A program made the translations under genes and the position numbers. This document shows positions 30,266-41,100 of a stretch of DNA of 64,000 nt, in pieces. Source of the stretch: Ascaphus truei. Its lineage: Eukaryota > Chordata > Amphibia > Anura > Ascaphidae. Position 1 is the stretch's first letter; every line of letters begins with the position of its first letter. The notes beneath the pieces were generated by a model. The model was given only the letters and a program-made list of their open reading frames with translations. It was not told the origin of the DNA and ran no database searches. Location: contig CM071573.1 of the NCBI GenBank assembly GCA_036426205.1, positions 72,948,580 through 73,012,579 on the forward strand, in the 5' to 3' direction.

Positions 30266-32898
30266 TACACTAACTGTAACACACACACACCTCATTGTTT
30301 AGCATTCAACATATAAAAACACAGTGTCTTCCACATATGACGTGGGAATGTGGTCATGTCCCAAGGCGTCCTTAAAAAGGTTACCGATGCAAGCCCCACC
30401 CCCAACCAACGTGCGGGCATGAAACAGTATTGGCTGTGCCCGTAGCTTATTGTTACGGCCAGTGCAGTGTGTCATGCGCGCGCGTCGGTGGGGCGGTGCG
30501 TGCACAGCGCTGGAGGCCAATGCTCATTCAGTGGGAGGGGTGTTTGCGTGCATTTCACGGTGCCTTAACATGACATCACACGTATTTTGTTCGCTCATTG
30601 GCTGATCGTCCATTTTGGCCGTGGGCACACGTCCGTTGAAAAAGTTTATATATGTACGTGTGTAGAAGTGAATTTGTTTCGCTTCCATATCATAACTTTC
30701 AGCCATGATATGCATACTGCACCATGGAGGGACATGTATTGAACGCACAGCATACACATCGTTTTGCGCATGCGCTAAGACAGTCCACACATTCGTGACG
30801 TGCGCGCGCAACAGATGTTGTGCGCGCACATTATTATGTATACAGGCACCGGAACAAACATATCAGTAGTAATGCCAGCAACGCCATTTGAAAAATGAGA
30901 TAATTCAGTATCTGTAGTTTTATCCTTGCAGTTTAAACATATACGTAACTTATGCGTGAATATCCACAATCATATAGAGATGTGTTAAGCGTTGTCATGC
31001 TGAAACATAGATAAATGTGGGATCTTTGAACATCATGCGTTTGATGTATTTCACAGATGTCGAGGATGAATACATGGGACCAATGTATGATTTCAGATTG
31101 GCCAATCGTTATATTAGATGATTGTGACGACTACCGAACAACTATTATAATAAATATGTAACAATGCTTTCAATGATTGCTGCGCAGATTAACAATCACT
31201 ACATCATGTTATCCTATTGTGCAACTATTTACTATGCACTTAATTATCATAATGATGTTGCTAAGCTCTGAAGTTATAGTAGAACTTATATTGATATTTT
31301 TTTCTTTTCTTCTAACATTATATGTATTGCCATGTGATATATGCAACCAACATTATCACTCAGCAAACACATTAATCTACTATATATTCTAATCTCACGT
31401 GTGACTTGTCAAAGAATGTAAATGCTACATAACAACTCGTAGACATTGTATCTGAACGTACACAATAACAATAGGGAGGTGATAGAAACTGTTTAGTCGT
31501 GGGATTGTTATATTATCACCTAAGTTGTAGTGTTACCCTAACATGCATGACCTAATGAAGTTAAGGTACAGATCATTAAACCATGAACATTTGTGTGTAC
31601 ATTTAATTCACATGAGTAGCTATAGTTTAGTGTTATTAGTAAACGTTCAACACATACATAGCTAAGTGACGCCGATGATAAAAGCAACATTATTATGTTG
31701 GTTTATATTATTTCTGGTAGAAATACATGCATCACACATAAACTAAAACACACACACACTATGTTGCTGAAATGTGTGCGTATGCAAATGTCTACTTCAT
31801 TTATGTTCATATGTTGACAGTAGTTATAAAGGATCATGATCATTATGACTAACTAACGTGAATGAAATAAAAATTTTATTAACTACATTGTCATTGTGTT
31901 GAATGATTTAGGGAAAGTTGAGAATCAAAAGAACTATACTTTGGAATGGTGTTAACATTTTGACAAATTTTATATGAACGTCAAATCAACACACATCTTT
32001 CACTTATACATACACATGTGACAATGTAGTAATCAACATGAAGATGAAGTGAGAGAAGAAATAATCACATACATTGCAATGTTAATGATGTTTAACACAT
32101 TTGGGTCTTTTCATACAAACATGCATTGAGTGTTAACATCGCTCATGTGCATGAATGGATGTTGTTACATTGCCAAAATTACATGTTATGTAATGTACGT
32201 AATAATTTGAAAACACACTGCACAATAACCACCAAGTGTAGATAAACGCACGGACACAATACAGAAACGACATCTTTCAATTGTCACATCTTTTTCATTA
32301 CGTTCTGTTTATACATCCTGTAACTATACCTGTATCGAGGTTTGCACATCTTATGACAGATGTGAATTCAAATACATACCATGAGCAGAAATTGGAGTTA
32401 TATACCTTGAAAAAGAAAACATGAATGAATATAAATCATTCTCATGACATGTTCATTAAGGTAAGCAACACACAGAAGTGACAATTTTGTTTGTGATACG
32501 AAACAAAATCTAGAATACGTCAAATATGATCTTAAATACACAATAGTGTACACATCACTGTGACACACATGTCACACTCCAAAAGAAAAATTGTATGTAA
32601 CCATACTGCACTAGCTATTGGCTATCGACATAGTAGGTTTATTGTGTATGCATAACCAAAAAGAGCATGTACCGAAAATATAGATTTAGTACACATTATT
32701 TCCTCACGTACACACAACACCTTTTAGTGATAAGAAGTATAATACAACCTGTTGATGAATGACATACCGGTGCCACATGCAATTGTCCACACAGCAGAGA
32801 AGAGAAAGGTGTGAGAACCATTTTCATCTGTTTCCTAAGTGAATGGTATTTGGACACATGTATTTATCATTACAATGAATTAATACATCTATGTACTA
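30266..32898. other. Unassigned stretch between element A and the transposase gene
   Basis: 30300-30830 is CpG-containing with CATGCGC/GCGCGCGC words; 30830-32890 is AT-rich, evenly composed, and repeat-poor. Palindromic CACATATG-type words are frequent. It lies downstream of the 3' end of the transposase gene, so some or all of it could be non-coding Harbinger interior. No exon seen. Confidence 0.4.
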
Positions 32899-33115
32899 CT
32901 ATGAACATATATCTATTTGCTTACATGAAAAATATGTGTTTATGACATTCCGACGTGTCTCCTTACCACTGACTGTTTGCTCAGTGTCAAATGGTAAATG
33001 TACGGGATGCTCCTCCTCCAAGCCCTGACGTATGTCGGTTTCTAAATTATTGCGGAGTGCCAGATTGTGCAAAATGCAACATGCAATTATAATATCTGAC
33101 ACTTTAGCAGGCTTA

Positions 33116-33379
33116 CTGTTGCGGCCGAGTTTATTCTAACATTTGCCCGGTCTCGGCCGCGACAGATACCGGGCGCGCGCCGAGGTGTCCCGTGCGCGCG
33201 CCGGAGCCTCGGAGGATCGGTCCTCCGATCGAGTCACCCCCCCTCCCCTCTCCGGGTCCACCGATGAAGCGTGACCGCGCATCGATGACGCTCGGCACGT
33301 TGAGGGTAAAAAACGAGGAAACCGGGAAACCTCGCGGCTTGCGGCTCTAGCCAGATGAGAATAAAGTGTGTCGCCACTG
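33116..33379. mobile_element. TA-flanked MITE (element B, 264 bp) inside the transposase
   Basis: Termini CTGTTGCGGCCGAGTTTATTC (left) and CAGTGGCGACACACTTTATTC (right, inward), flanked by TA at 33114-33115 and 33380-33381. The first 147 bp match element A (28554) with about four C/T differences, all of the CpG-decay type. The right half differs from A except for the last 25 bp. Non-autonomous; GCGGCCGAG and CTCGGCCGC near the left end form an internal hairpin. Confidence 0.9.
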
Positions 33380-33559
33380 TATATTGAAGTGCCCCACCAG
33401 TTCTATTTAAACACCTGAATCGTGTCTTCAGAAGCCCAAATGTCCTCTCTATGACGGATCGTGTAGATATATGTGCCACTTTATACCTCTCCTCTGCTTC
33501 ACATTGAGGGTTTGCCACCGGGGTCAACAGCCACGGCCTAATTCCGTATCCTGAGCCAC

Positions 33560-33668
33560 CTATAATTCATCGTGCACAAATATGATACAATTTGTGTTAA
33601 CATTATTACATTCAACAGTTCATAGAAAAACTAGAGTTGTTTCTTAACACATCATAATATGTACTCAT
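33560..33668 (-). other. Intron of the Harbinger transposase with changed donor
   Basis: Exon 1 ends CTGGTGG (33669), and the next bases are ATGAGTAC; a GTGAGTAC donor would put the join in phase and give WLV-GGSGYG, as in the family. Acceptor AATTATAG ends at 33560. Only the first donor base differs from consensus. Without splicing, exon 1 runs into a stop at 33652. Confidence 0.6.
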
Positions 33669-34497
33669 CCACCAGCCAACCAGGTCCAAAAAAGCCTTCT
33701 TCGAAAGCATGGAAGACTGATGAGTTTCTCAGGATAGAGGAATCGTGACTGGAACAAGGGAATTTGGCTACCACATGCATAATCTTCATTGTGGCATCGC
33801 ATACCACCTGTACATTCAGGGAATGGTATTGCTTATGGTTGCGGTAAGCATGCTCACTCTGACTAGGCGGGATCAAAGCAAAATGGGTGCAATCTATTGC
33901 ACCCATCACACATGGTATCCCGGCTATGGCATAAAAGCCATTCCTCACTTCCAGCCACTCTGTGTGCTCTGTAGGAAAATTAATATAATTCCTAGCGCGT
34001 CTATTCAGTGCACATAGAAACTGGGTAAAGGCCCGTGAGAATGTAGATTGTGAGACCCCGCCCACTATGCCCACAGTTGTCTGGAATGACGCGGAAGCAA
34101 GATAATGTAATGAGCACAGCATTTTAACAAGCCCAGGGACTGCACGACCTCTGGCTGTCACAAAATCTAAATCTCCCCGTATCTCTTCATAAAGAGCTAA
34201 GATTGCTGCTGAACTCAAACGATAGCGATTTATAATCTCCTCCTCACTCATCCCATCTAACATGGTTCTCTCCCTGTACAAACAAGGACGAGGCACAACT
34301 TCTCTCCTCTCTCTTCTCCTCTCATCTCCTTGCCCTCTCCCTCGCCCTCTCCCTCTCTTCTCCACGTCCCTGTCCCTGTCCCTGTCTCTGTCCCTTCCTT
34401 GGCCTGTGACATCCTGACCCTCAGCTAGCCTCTCCTCCAATAGAATCTTCCTCCGTCTCATAAACATTCGCATAATTTTCAGGTCTGTAGCTGTCAA

Positions 34498-35470
34498 TGC
34501 GCAGGTAATTAGCCTCCTTTAATACCTATGTGATGATGTCAGGTGACTTGATGAAGTGCAAGGTGTTACATTAACATATCCAAGTAGTTAACTCCAAACG
34601 GGTATCCAGTACGAATTAAAAGGATTATTTATGTGTGTTCACCAGGCAATCATGATATTTGACAATGATGTAACGTTAAGCTTTGTACAACCATTTATTC
34701 GCAAGTATTTATGGAATGTGTAATGCATGTACCACTTCTGAACGCAACACTCAGTCATCTCATTAGGATACAACCATGACATTGACATTGAAAAACTACG
34801 TTTGCAACATGTCTAATTTGGCATGTTATTGTCACATGTTCACATGAACTAATTGTAAGTGCATATGCATAATTTAATGCCATCAGTATACTTGCTATTG
34901 ATTATGTTTCAATCGTGTAAAAATAAGTAACTATTATAGATCTGTGTATAACTTAGCATGAAGTGATTATAATGCATCGTGTACAATGTAAACATGCAAT
35001 GGTATTGAGTGTCCAATTGCGAACGTCATCAAAAGAGGGAGGTCACAAAGTACGTGTAAACATGAAAACAAATAGCTACATTTACATTTGATCATGCGTT
35101 ACACATTCAAAGCATTATATAATGTATACCAACATTACTATACGCTGGATCTGTTAGATGTGTGAAATCTGTTACATCATATAATAATTTGAAGCACACT
35201 TAAGTAACATGTTTCATATTATGTGACCTGTTCCTTTAAGAGTTTACTATAGGAGTTTACCTTGACACATCATAACATTAAGACTAATGTGACACGCAAA
35301 TCATCATAACATAGAAAAGTACAATGTTCTGCCAATAATAAACGTAAGCGGTGACACGATGAAGGGAATGACATCGACACTTTAATGCCAAGCACATTTG
35401 TATTATGAGCAATAGAACGTAAACACTCCTATAAAGTTATAAGTCCCCGCTCCATTGACTCCATTGATGT
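34498..35470. other. 5' flank of the transposase gene
   Basis: AT-rich, repeat-poor, likely containing the promoter of the transposase, but no TATA or initiator stands out enough to call. Part of the Harbinger interior because the right terminus lies downstream on this strand. Confidence 0.4.
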
Positions 35471-35479
35471 AGAGATGAG

Positions 35480-35825
35480 CTATTTTTTCTAAGTGCCGTC
35501 CCGGCAACCTTGTTGATCCTTCTCCCCTCCAACTTGCCAACTTTAGTTGGCGGGACAAATTGCCGTAGAAATCTCCATTTTTGAGTGCCGATCAGCACCG
35601 ATAAGCTGATCGGGGCTACTAGAATACAGCCGATTTCAAAAAGTGCTGATAAGTGCCGATAAGTGAGTTATCAGCAGCCGCATGCCGATAATTTTTTATC
35701 GGGAAGAGAAAATGCCGATTTTGACCACTTATTTTGACCACTTATCTGCGCTTACTGAATCTCAAATCCAATTTTGGCGGGAAAAACCCGATAAAAGCTT
35801 TATCGGCGCTTACTGCATGAGGCCC
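35480..35825. repeat. Harbinger right sub-terminal region and terminal inverted repeat
   Basis: Inward from 35825: GGGCCTCATGCAGTAAGCG, then CCGATAAAGC. TCT follows the end (35826-35828). Sub-terminal repeats AGTGCCGATAAGTGCCG and the palindrome CCAACTTTAGTTGGCGGG (35537) are shared with the MITEs at 21571 and 56332; these are probable binding sites for the MYB-like/transposase complex. Confidence 0.8.
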
Positions 35826-35828
35826 TCT

Positions 35829-37425
35829 ATCTCTGAGTTACTACAGTACAAAGCATATTGAATTTATCTTTATCAATTAACGCAATCTATAAATAATTGT
35901 TATAGTGTCATCTCTGTAACATAATACATTATTTCCTTATGTTCTGTACTCCTTGTGTGAACTCTCAAAATTCTTAATAAAACATTTACAAACAAAAAAA
36001 CAGGAATTCTAACACCACTGACTAAATTGTACTTTTCTGGTGAGTTATTGAGTATTTAGTATGGAAGTTAATACTTTCATGTTTATTCTGCTAGATCTGT
36101 CATACCAAGGTTGGATGAATTGGACCAGAAACAATTAAAACCCTTTTCTCCTCTGTCACAATATAACTGTTTCCTTGCCAGGACCAATGGTGCACTTGCT
36201 AGCACATAAAAATAAGAGTAATTCATTAAAACCTAGTCAGAATTATTTTAATAGAAAAAGCAGAAAATCATGGGCGTGCAGAGTCACAGCTGGCAACAAA
36301 TGTCACGAGAACTCAATCGATTTGAAAAAGTATAAAATATGCTTTATTCAAGATATTATTCGAATAGAAAGACAAAAAATCCTCCGTCACATTTCGCACC
36401 AAACTGCGAATTCTCAAGGAGTACCGAAATAGCAATCTGATCTCCCACTATGAATTGTTAACCTCTTTAAACAGCGGTACTAAATAACTTCTATTACAAA
36501 TAAATAAAATTGCTAAACTGAATTCATTGGCAAATTATTCACTTTGATAATTCATTCAGATCAGTGGGAAAATCGGCATTGTAAGATATCCTTTTTTGGG
36601 TTAAACTACCAGGTAAAAAAAATTATGTCAATACTGTGTGTTCTTCATTACCTGGCTGTCCTCCAAATCAGCACCAATGGTAATTGATTTCCAAGTACAT
36701 TTTTCAGCTTATCCAGCGTTTTTTCCATATTCCTGAAGTGTAAAACTCAATACCTACAGTAGAAGGTGATCTTATTTTTTTTCTAATTTTGTTGCCTTCT
36801 AAGTGCACAGCAGCTTCAAAATCTACAGAACACTCTGAAAACACATGCTACAGTAATATCATATTTCCAAATCATCATCATTTCAAATGCCTTTTGAATA
36901 ATTTGCCTATAATTTCATGTTCTCATGGCAGCGCGGTCCAATTCTTTTGCTACATAAAACACTGCATATTGAAATCTAATTACTGTAATTCTGTCTCTCT
37001 CTCTGTCGTGTCTTATGAGTACAATCTTCATTTAGAGTATTAGCTGCAGAACGTGTCCTAAGATTTCAAAGTTTAGTTTTAACCAGATGAGCAGAATTTT
37101 CCTTTTCTTTATTATAAATTGTAGATAATCAAAGCAGTTTTGTATCATAAATGCTTGTGTATGAAACGTGATAGGTGATTGTGACTGTAATTGTTTTACC
37201 ATTTACAATCCACTCAGCTGAATTGTCTTATACAGTATATGGAACCTTGATTGGACTCTAGACTGGCATTCAATTTCCTGCCGCCTATAATTCTTTATTC
37301 AATGAATGTAGGGTACTGGCATCTCTGAATAGACATTCGGTGACTGCACCAGTAGAAAGGCAGTAAAAACTGTCCTGGTATATTCTCTAAATGCAGGACA
37401 CATCCTCCTAAAATAAGAAGGAACT
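35829..37425. other. Unassigned AT-rich stretch
   Basis: Unique, repeat-poor. 36780-37060 has an even composition that would suit conserved non-coding sequence, but this cannot be judged from one genome. No gene called. Confidence 0.35.
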
Positions 37426-37612
37426 GGCACTCCATAGGTGTTCATACAAAAAAAGAAATTTTATTCCACACAGATCTGCGTTTCGGTTAAATACACTGAC
37501 CTTTGTCAAGTGTCTTATCCTGACAAAGGTCAGTGTATTTGACCGAAACGTCGATCTGTGCGGATTAAAATATTTTGTTTGTATGAAGACCTCTGCAATG
37601 CCGGTTCCTTCT
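37425..37612. mobile_element. Foldback element with two facing hammerhead-like motifs
   Basis: AAGAAGGAACTGGCACTCC at the left returns inverted as GCCGGTTCCTTCTTG at 37600, with long arms between. Plus strand: CTGACAAA (37520-37527), stem GGTCA/TGACC (37528-37544), GAAAC (37545-37549), ACGT, C. Minus strand: TTGACAAA (37502-37509), stem GGTCA/TAACC, GAAAC (37480-37484), GCAG. The plus motif is complete, with ATC/GAT as stem I; the minus copy lost one pair and the U before the cleavage position. Confidence 0.65.
37520..37553 (+). ncRNA. Hammerhead-like structured motif 6 (best core)
   Basis: CTGACAAA, 5-bp stem with GTGTATT loop, GAAAC, self-complementary ACGT, then C at the position where classical hammerheads cleave (C is the preferred base). 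GAT after it pairs with ATC before the core. Deviations: A instead of G at the sixth position of CTGANGA, and the extra A. Confidence 0.45.
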
Positions 37613-37914
37613 TGTTTTAGTAGCATTATACATTAGGTCTCCCAAATAAGGGATGATCTCTGTGCATCTGAGGCAGTTATATAGATCCAGTGAGTGCACC
37701 TAGCTTCTTTCTCCTGGTATGTCCTCTGACATGTCTCATCTTCAAGTAAGCAAGGGGAAAAAAATTCTACATTATTTACAGTATGTATCACTCTGTCTGT
37801 TTCCAGCTCAAACACAGGTAGCAGAAAGATAACAGCTTTAAAAGGAACAAAGTGCATAAGTATCTAGATAATCCTTGATAAAAGGAAAACAGGCCATGGG
37901 GTAATAGTATATAT

Positions 37915-38539
37915 CAGGGGTGGCCTGCAACAGCCCATGTCCATCCACCCGTGTGCCTTCCCCTACCCGCCAGTGCATTCGGCCAGCACCAGAAGCCATT
38001 CACAAGGCCCCAGCTCCCTTCCGCTGTCGGACCGTTGCTCCCTCACGACTCCAACTCCCAAGGTAAAAATAGAGGGAAGGGAGGGGGGGGGCAGGAGGTT
38101 GAGTGAGAGGGGAGGGAATTGAGTGAGAGGAGGGTAACATTGAGTGAGAGGTTAATTGAGTGAGAGAGGGTGGAATTGAGTGAGATTGAGATGGGAGATT
38201 GGGTGAGAAGAAGAGGGGGATTGCGTGAGAGTGGAGGAGGGGAGGGAATTGAGTGAGAGGAGAAGCATGGAATTGATTGAGATGGGGTAATTGAGTGAGA
38301 AAGGAGGGGATTGAGGCTGAATTAAGTGAGAGAGGAGGAGGGGGGTTGAGTGAGAGAGGATGACGGGAGGAATTAAGTGAGAGGGGGTAATTGAGTGAGA
38401 GGTGGTGGGGGGGAACTGAGTGAAGAATGAGGGGGGGAGGGATTGAGTGAGGGAGGAGAATGGGGGCAGTAGGACAGTGGCCCGCCAAAAGCTTTGTGCT
38501 CATTCAGTTGCATGCCTGATAAAAGGTTGGACACCCCTG
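37915..38539. mobile_element. hAT non-autonomous element with minisatellite filling (625 bp)
   Basis: Left end CAGGGGTGGCCTGCAAC and right end, inward, CAGGGGTGTCCAACC; flanking octamers GTATATAT (37907-37914) and GTATAGAT (38540-38547) match at 7 of 8. The interior 38060-38460 is a purine-rich minisatellite. No transposase remains. Confidence 0.85.
38060..38465 (+). repeat. (GATTGAGTGAGAGRGG)n minisatellite
   Basis: About 20 irregular copies of a unit built on ATTGAGTGAGAG with G-run spacers. The opposite-strand frame (LTQFPPLL-like) is an artefact. Confidence 0.9.
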
Positions 38540-38687
38540 GTATAGATCTTACTGAGGCCGACTGTTCATTTAAGAAATTTTAAAAGTAAAGTATCAACAA
38601 AATCAATTACTGTATATTCTGTATATTGCATCTCTCTCTATAGCAAGATTTATTTTATTCGTATACAGGCCCATATTTACTATGCTA

Positions 38688-38812
38688 TAGCAGAGTGCCA
38701 TTCCATAAGACACCTCATCGCCCATTCACTTCAGAATGATGATAAGGTGTCTTCCGGCGCTAGAAGGTGTCTTATAGAATAGCACCGCTTAGTAAATATG
38801 GGCCACTGTGTG
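38688..38812. mobile_element. Short palindromic MITE (about 125 bp)
   Basis: GCCCATATTTACTATGC at the left, and inward from the right GGCCCATATTTACTAAGC; next to them CCATAAGACACCT and its inverse AGGTGTCTTATAG. Almost the whole unit folds on itself. TSD not clear. Confidence 0.75.
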
Positions 38813-39476
38813 TTATGCTTAACATACGGAAAATGTTAGATATCTGAAACAAATACTGCTATGATGGGTATGATAAATTGTTGATACTAAGGTGGCATTA
38901 AACCAACTAGGGATGCTCATCAACGAGTTTGAATGTACTAGGCTGAATATAATCTTCAATGTATTTACCAACAGGAATGCTGACACAGGGAAAATGCAGG
39001 CACCTCATTACAAAAATCAACATTTTTAGAGGACCTTCTTCATGATGATTTTGTAATAAACTAATCACTTGCTATTTCTGTGAGTGCTTTATTTCCTCTT
39101 CCTTTGGGCTCTTTTTCCTAAATCAACCTACATTTTTACAATGCAGCAGTAAGATTGGGTTTTAAAATAAATGTTTTACCTTTGTTACTTGTTACTTTTT
39201 GTAGCATTTTTATTTAGTTGTAACTTTCGGGCTAGGAGAGCATCTTTTTTTATTTAGTAGATGTGCTGTTTTGCTCTTTTGACGAATCAGTTGTTTAAAA
39301 CTAAGACAGAATTTCATGGCTTTAGTAACCCTAAAAGTTAATTATGTGGGGAATTTTCACTAGGTAACTGTCTGATGTAAACATTAAATTCCGATAAGAA
39401 GATATAATTCCCAACACTGATTGGTACAAATGTATGAATCTTCACAATAGTCCCTTAATAACATATGGGTTAATAG

Positions 39477-39640
39477 GTTGTATTGTATTGTGTGTCTTTA
39501 TATAGCACCAAAAGTGTACTCAGCGCTTCACAAAGAATACAGTACAGGGAATTATAATAATACAATAAGTGCAGCAAAAACAGACAATAGGAAAAGAAAT
39601 CCCTGCCCCAAAGAGCTTACAATCTAAGGTTTGAGGGAAA
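39477..39640 (-). mobile_element. Retroposon 3' tail, copy 3 (minus strand)
   Basis: Minus strand reads TTAGATTGTAAGCTCTTTG, GGGCAGGGATTTC, GTGAAGCGCTGAGTACACT, GTGCTATATAAAG and then CACAATACAATACAA. Same order as at 18600 and 28795. The tail of CAATA units marks the 3' end. Confidence 0.75.
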
Positions 39641-40479
39641 CTTACAGAGACAACAGGTGAGGGAATAAGTGCTGTAGATGGCTGTGCTTGGCCACAATGG
39701 GTGGTAGGCGTGACTGGGTGTGGGACAATAGCCATGAGTGCAGGCTATTATGATGCTTGATTTGTGGGGCGAGTTTTAAGGTTAGTTAGTATTAAATTAA
39801 AAGGTTGACACCATTTGCATGGGAGGAGATGGCAGTGAGGCATGAATGAGAGCAAGTGTGTATGTCTGGCTTCAGGGAGAACACAGGTTTGGTCAAATAC
39901 TATTTAATTGTAGCTACTGTATGGAGACAAACATCATAGTTAATATTAAAGATGTATAAATCTGTTCAAAATGCACTTGTGGCATTTTAAACGGGTTTCC
40001 CCCCAAAATTTGATTCCTTATGAAACGTGTCACCAGGCCTCACAGGACAATTAATGTGTCAAATGTAGTCTTAGATTTTAACATTTTGCAAGCTTCCTGT
40101 TAAATATTTCCAGACTGTGAGCGAAACATGTTGTATGTGCCCTATTTATAGTCTTGGCATTAGGCGAATATAGCCATTTTAGAGAATTTCCCAAATTACC
40201 ATACTAATCGAAATTGCAATGCACATTGATGTAACGCTTGTCAAATGGCTTGCGAACTCTGACTAGGCCATTGTTGGTTTCACGACTCAAAAAGGGCAAA
40301 TTTTGCATGGTTCATGACCAAGTGTTTTGTACATTTCTAGTTAATAGAAGTGATTGATTGCTGTATATTTAAGGTAACAACAGGATGGAAGGAATTTATT
40401 TTTCCCCTTGTGAGACATATTAGGATAATGTTCCACTGGGGATTTTTGTTTGCCTTCTTCTGCTTCAATGTACTGTAAA

Positions 40480-40578
40480 TACAAATAAAAGATGAGTATC
40501 ACGGTCCTCTAAATTTAACATAGATTGAACTTGATGGACGTATGTCTTTTTTCAACATCTATTATGTAACTATGTAAC
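40480..40578 (+). mobile_element. LINE 3'-tail fragment
   Basis: ATTGAACTTGATGGACGTATG, TTTTTTCAACATC and TATGTAACTATGTAAC are a tail that I recognise from vertebrate, especially amphibian and fish, LINE copies. Less than 100 bp, no coding part. Confidence 0.5.
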
Positions 40579-40689
40579 ACCCGTATAACAAATCAAAGTA
40601 AAATTTAATTTTAGAACAAAGCTTCACTATACAGTGAAGTGAATTGATTACCTGACAAAAGCAAACAGTTCCTACACGACATAAGAATA

Positions 40690-41100
40690 AGCAATTACAG
40701 TCTATTGCTTGATATAGCTTAGAGGATAGAAGGGAAAGTGGGGATATGATAGAAACTTCCAAATATATAAAGGGATTTACCATAGTGCAGGAAGGAAGCA
40801 TATTCCAGAGAAAGAGGACCGCTAGAACAAAAGGTCATTCTCTGACGCTGGAGGGTGACAGACGAAGGGGAAATGTGAAGAAGTACTTCTTTACAGAAAG
40901 GGTGGTAAATTCGTGGAATAGCATCCCAGCAGACGTGGTTTGGGGCTGATACAGAATGGGAATTCAACATGTTTGGGATAAACATAAGGCTAAATCCTAA
41001 CTATGAAAGAAAGCCACAGATCTAATCGGGTCTGAGGTTCCACAGCAGATAGGAAAATGGTTCTTATCTGCCATCAAATGCTATATTTCTATGTTATGTC
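40690..41100 (+). mobile_element. CR1-like LINE 3' end with C-terminal coding remnant
   Basis: The frame 40746-40949 reads IETSKYIKGF, then QRKRTARTKGHSL, RRGNVKKYFFTERVVNSWNS and IPADVV. The last part matches the conserved C-terminus of CR1/L2 reverse transcriptases (K-x-FF-x-x-RVV-x-x-WN-x-LP). The tail CTATATTTCTATGTTATG follows. Only the last 70 codons and the 3' UTR are left. Confidence 0.75.

Larger units (their letters stand above)
32899..34473 (-). pseudogene. Harbinger transposase (HARBI1-like), interrupted by a MITE
   Basis: Minus-strand gene for a DDE transposase that cuts and pastes Harbinger elements. Exon 1: first ATG at 34473 (MRMFMRRRKILL), an arginine/aspartate-rich segment, then MGAIDCTHF (first catalytic D) and SSHDSSILRNS (second D), ending at 33669. 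After a 109-bp intron (33668-33560) exon 2 reads GSGYGIRPWL, TPVANP, SVIERTFGLLK (catalytic E) and TGGALQY. There the 264-bp element at 33116-33379 is inserted; beyond it the frame continues KPAKVSDIIIACCILHNLA to a stop at 32899. Removing the insertion with one TA gives about 399 codons, normal family length, with no other stop. The intron acceptor (TTATAG) is good but the donor reads ATGAGT instead of GTGAGT. So there are two lesions: insertion and donor. Confidence 0.85.

Noticed and set aside
30299..30829. Two minus-strand frames in a CpG-containing stretch
   Set aside because: Rich in H, A and R from GC-rich DNA, no conserved motif, no link to the neighbouring transposase gene.
38000..38503. 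167-codon minus-strand frame
   Set aside because: Reverse complement of the GAGTGAGAG minisatellite within an hAT element.
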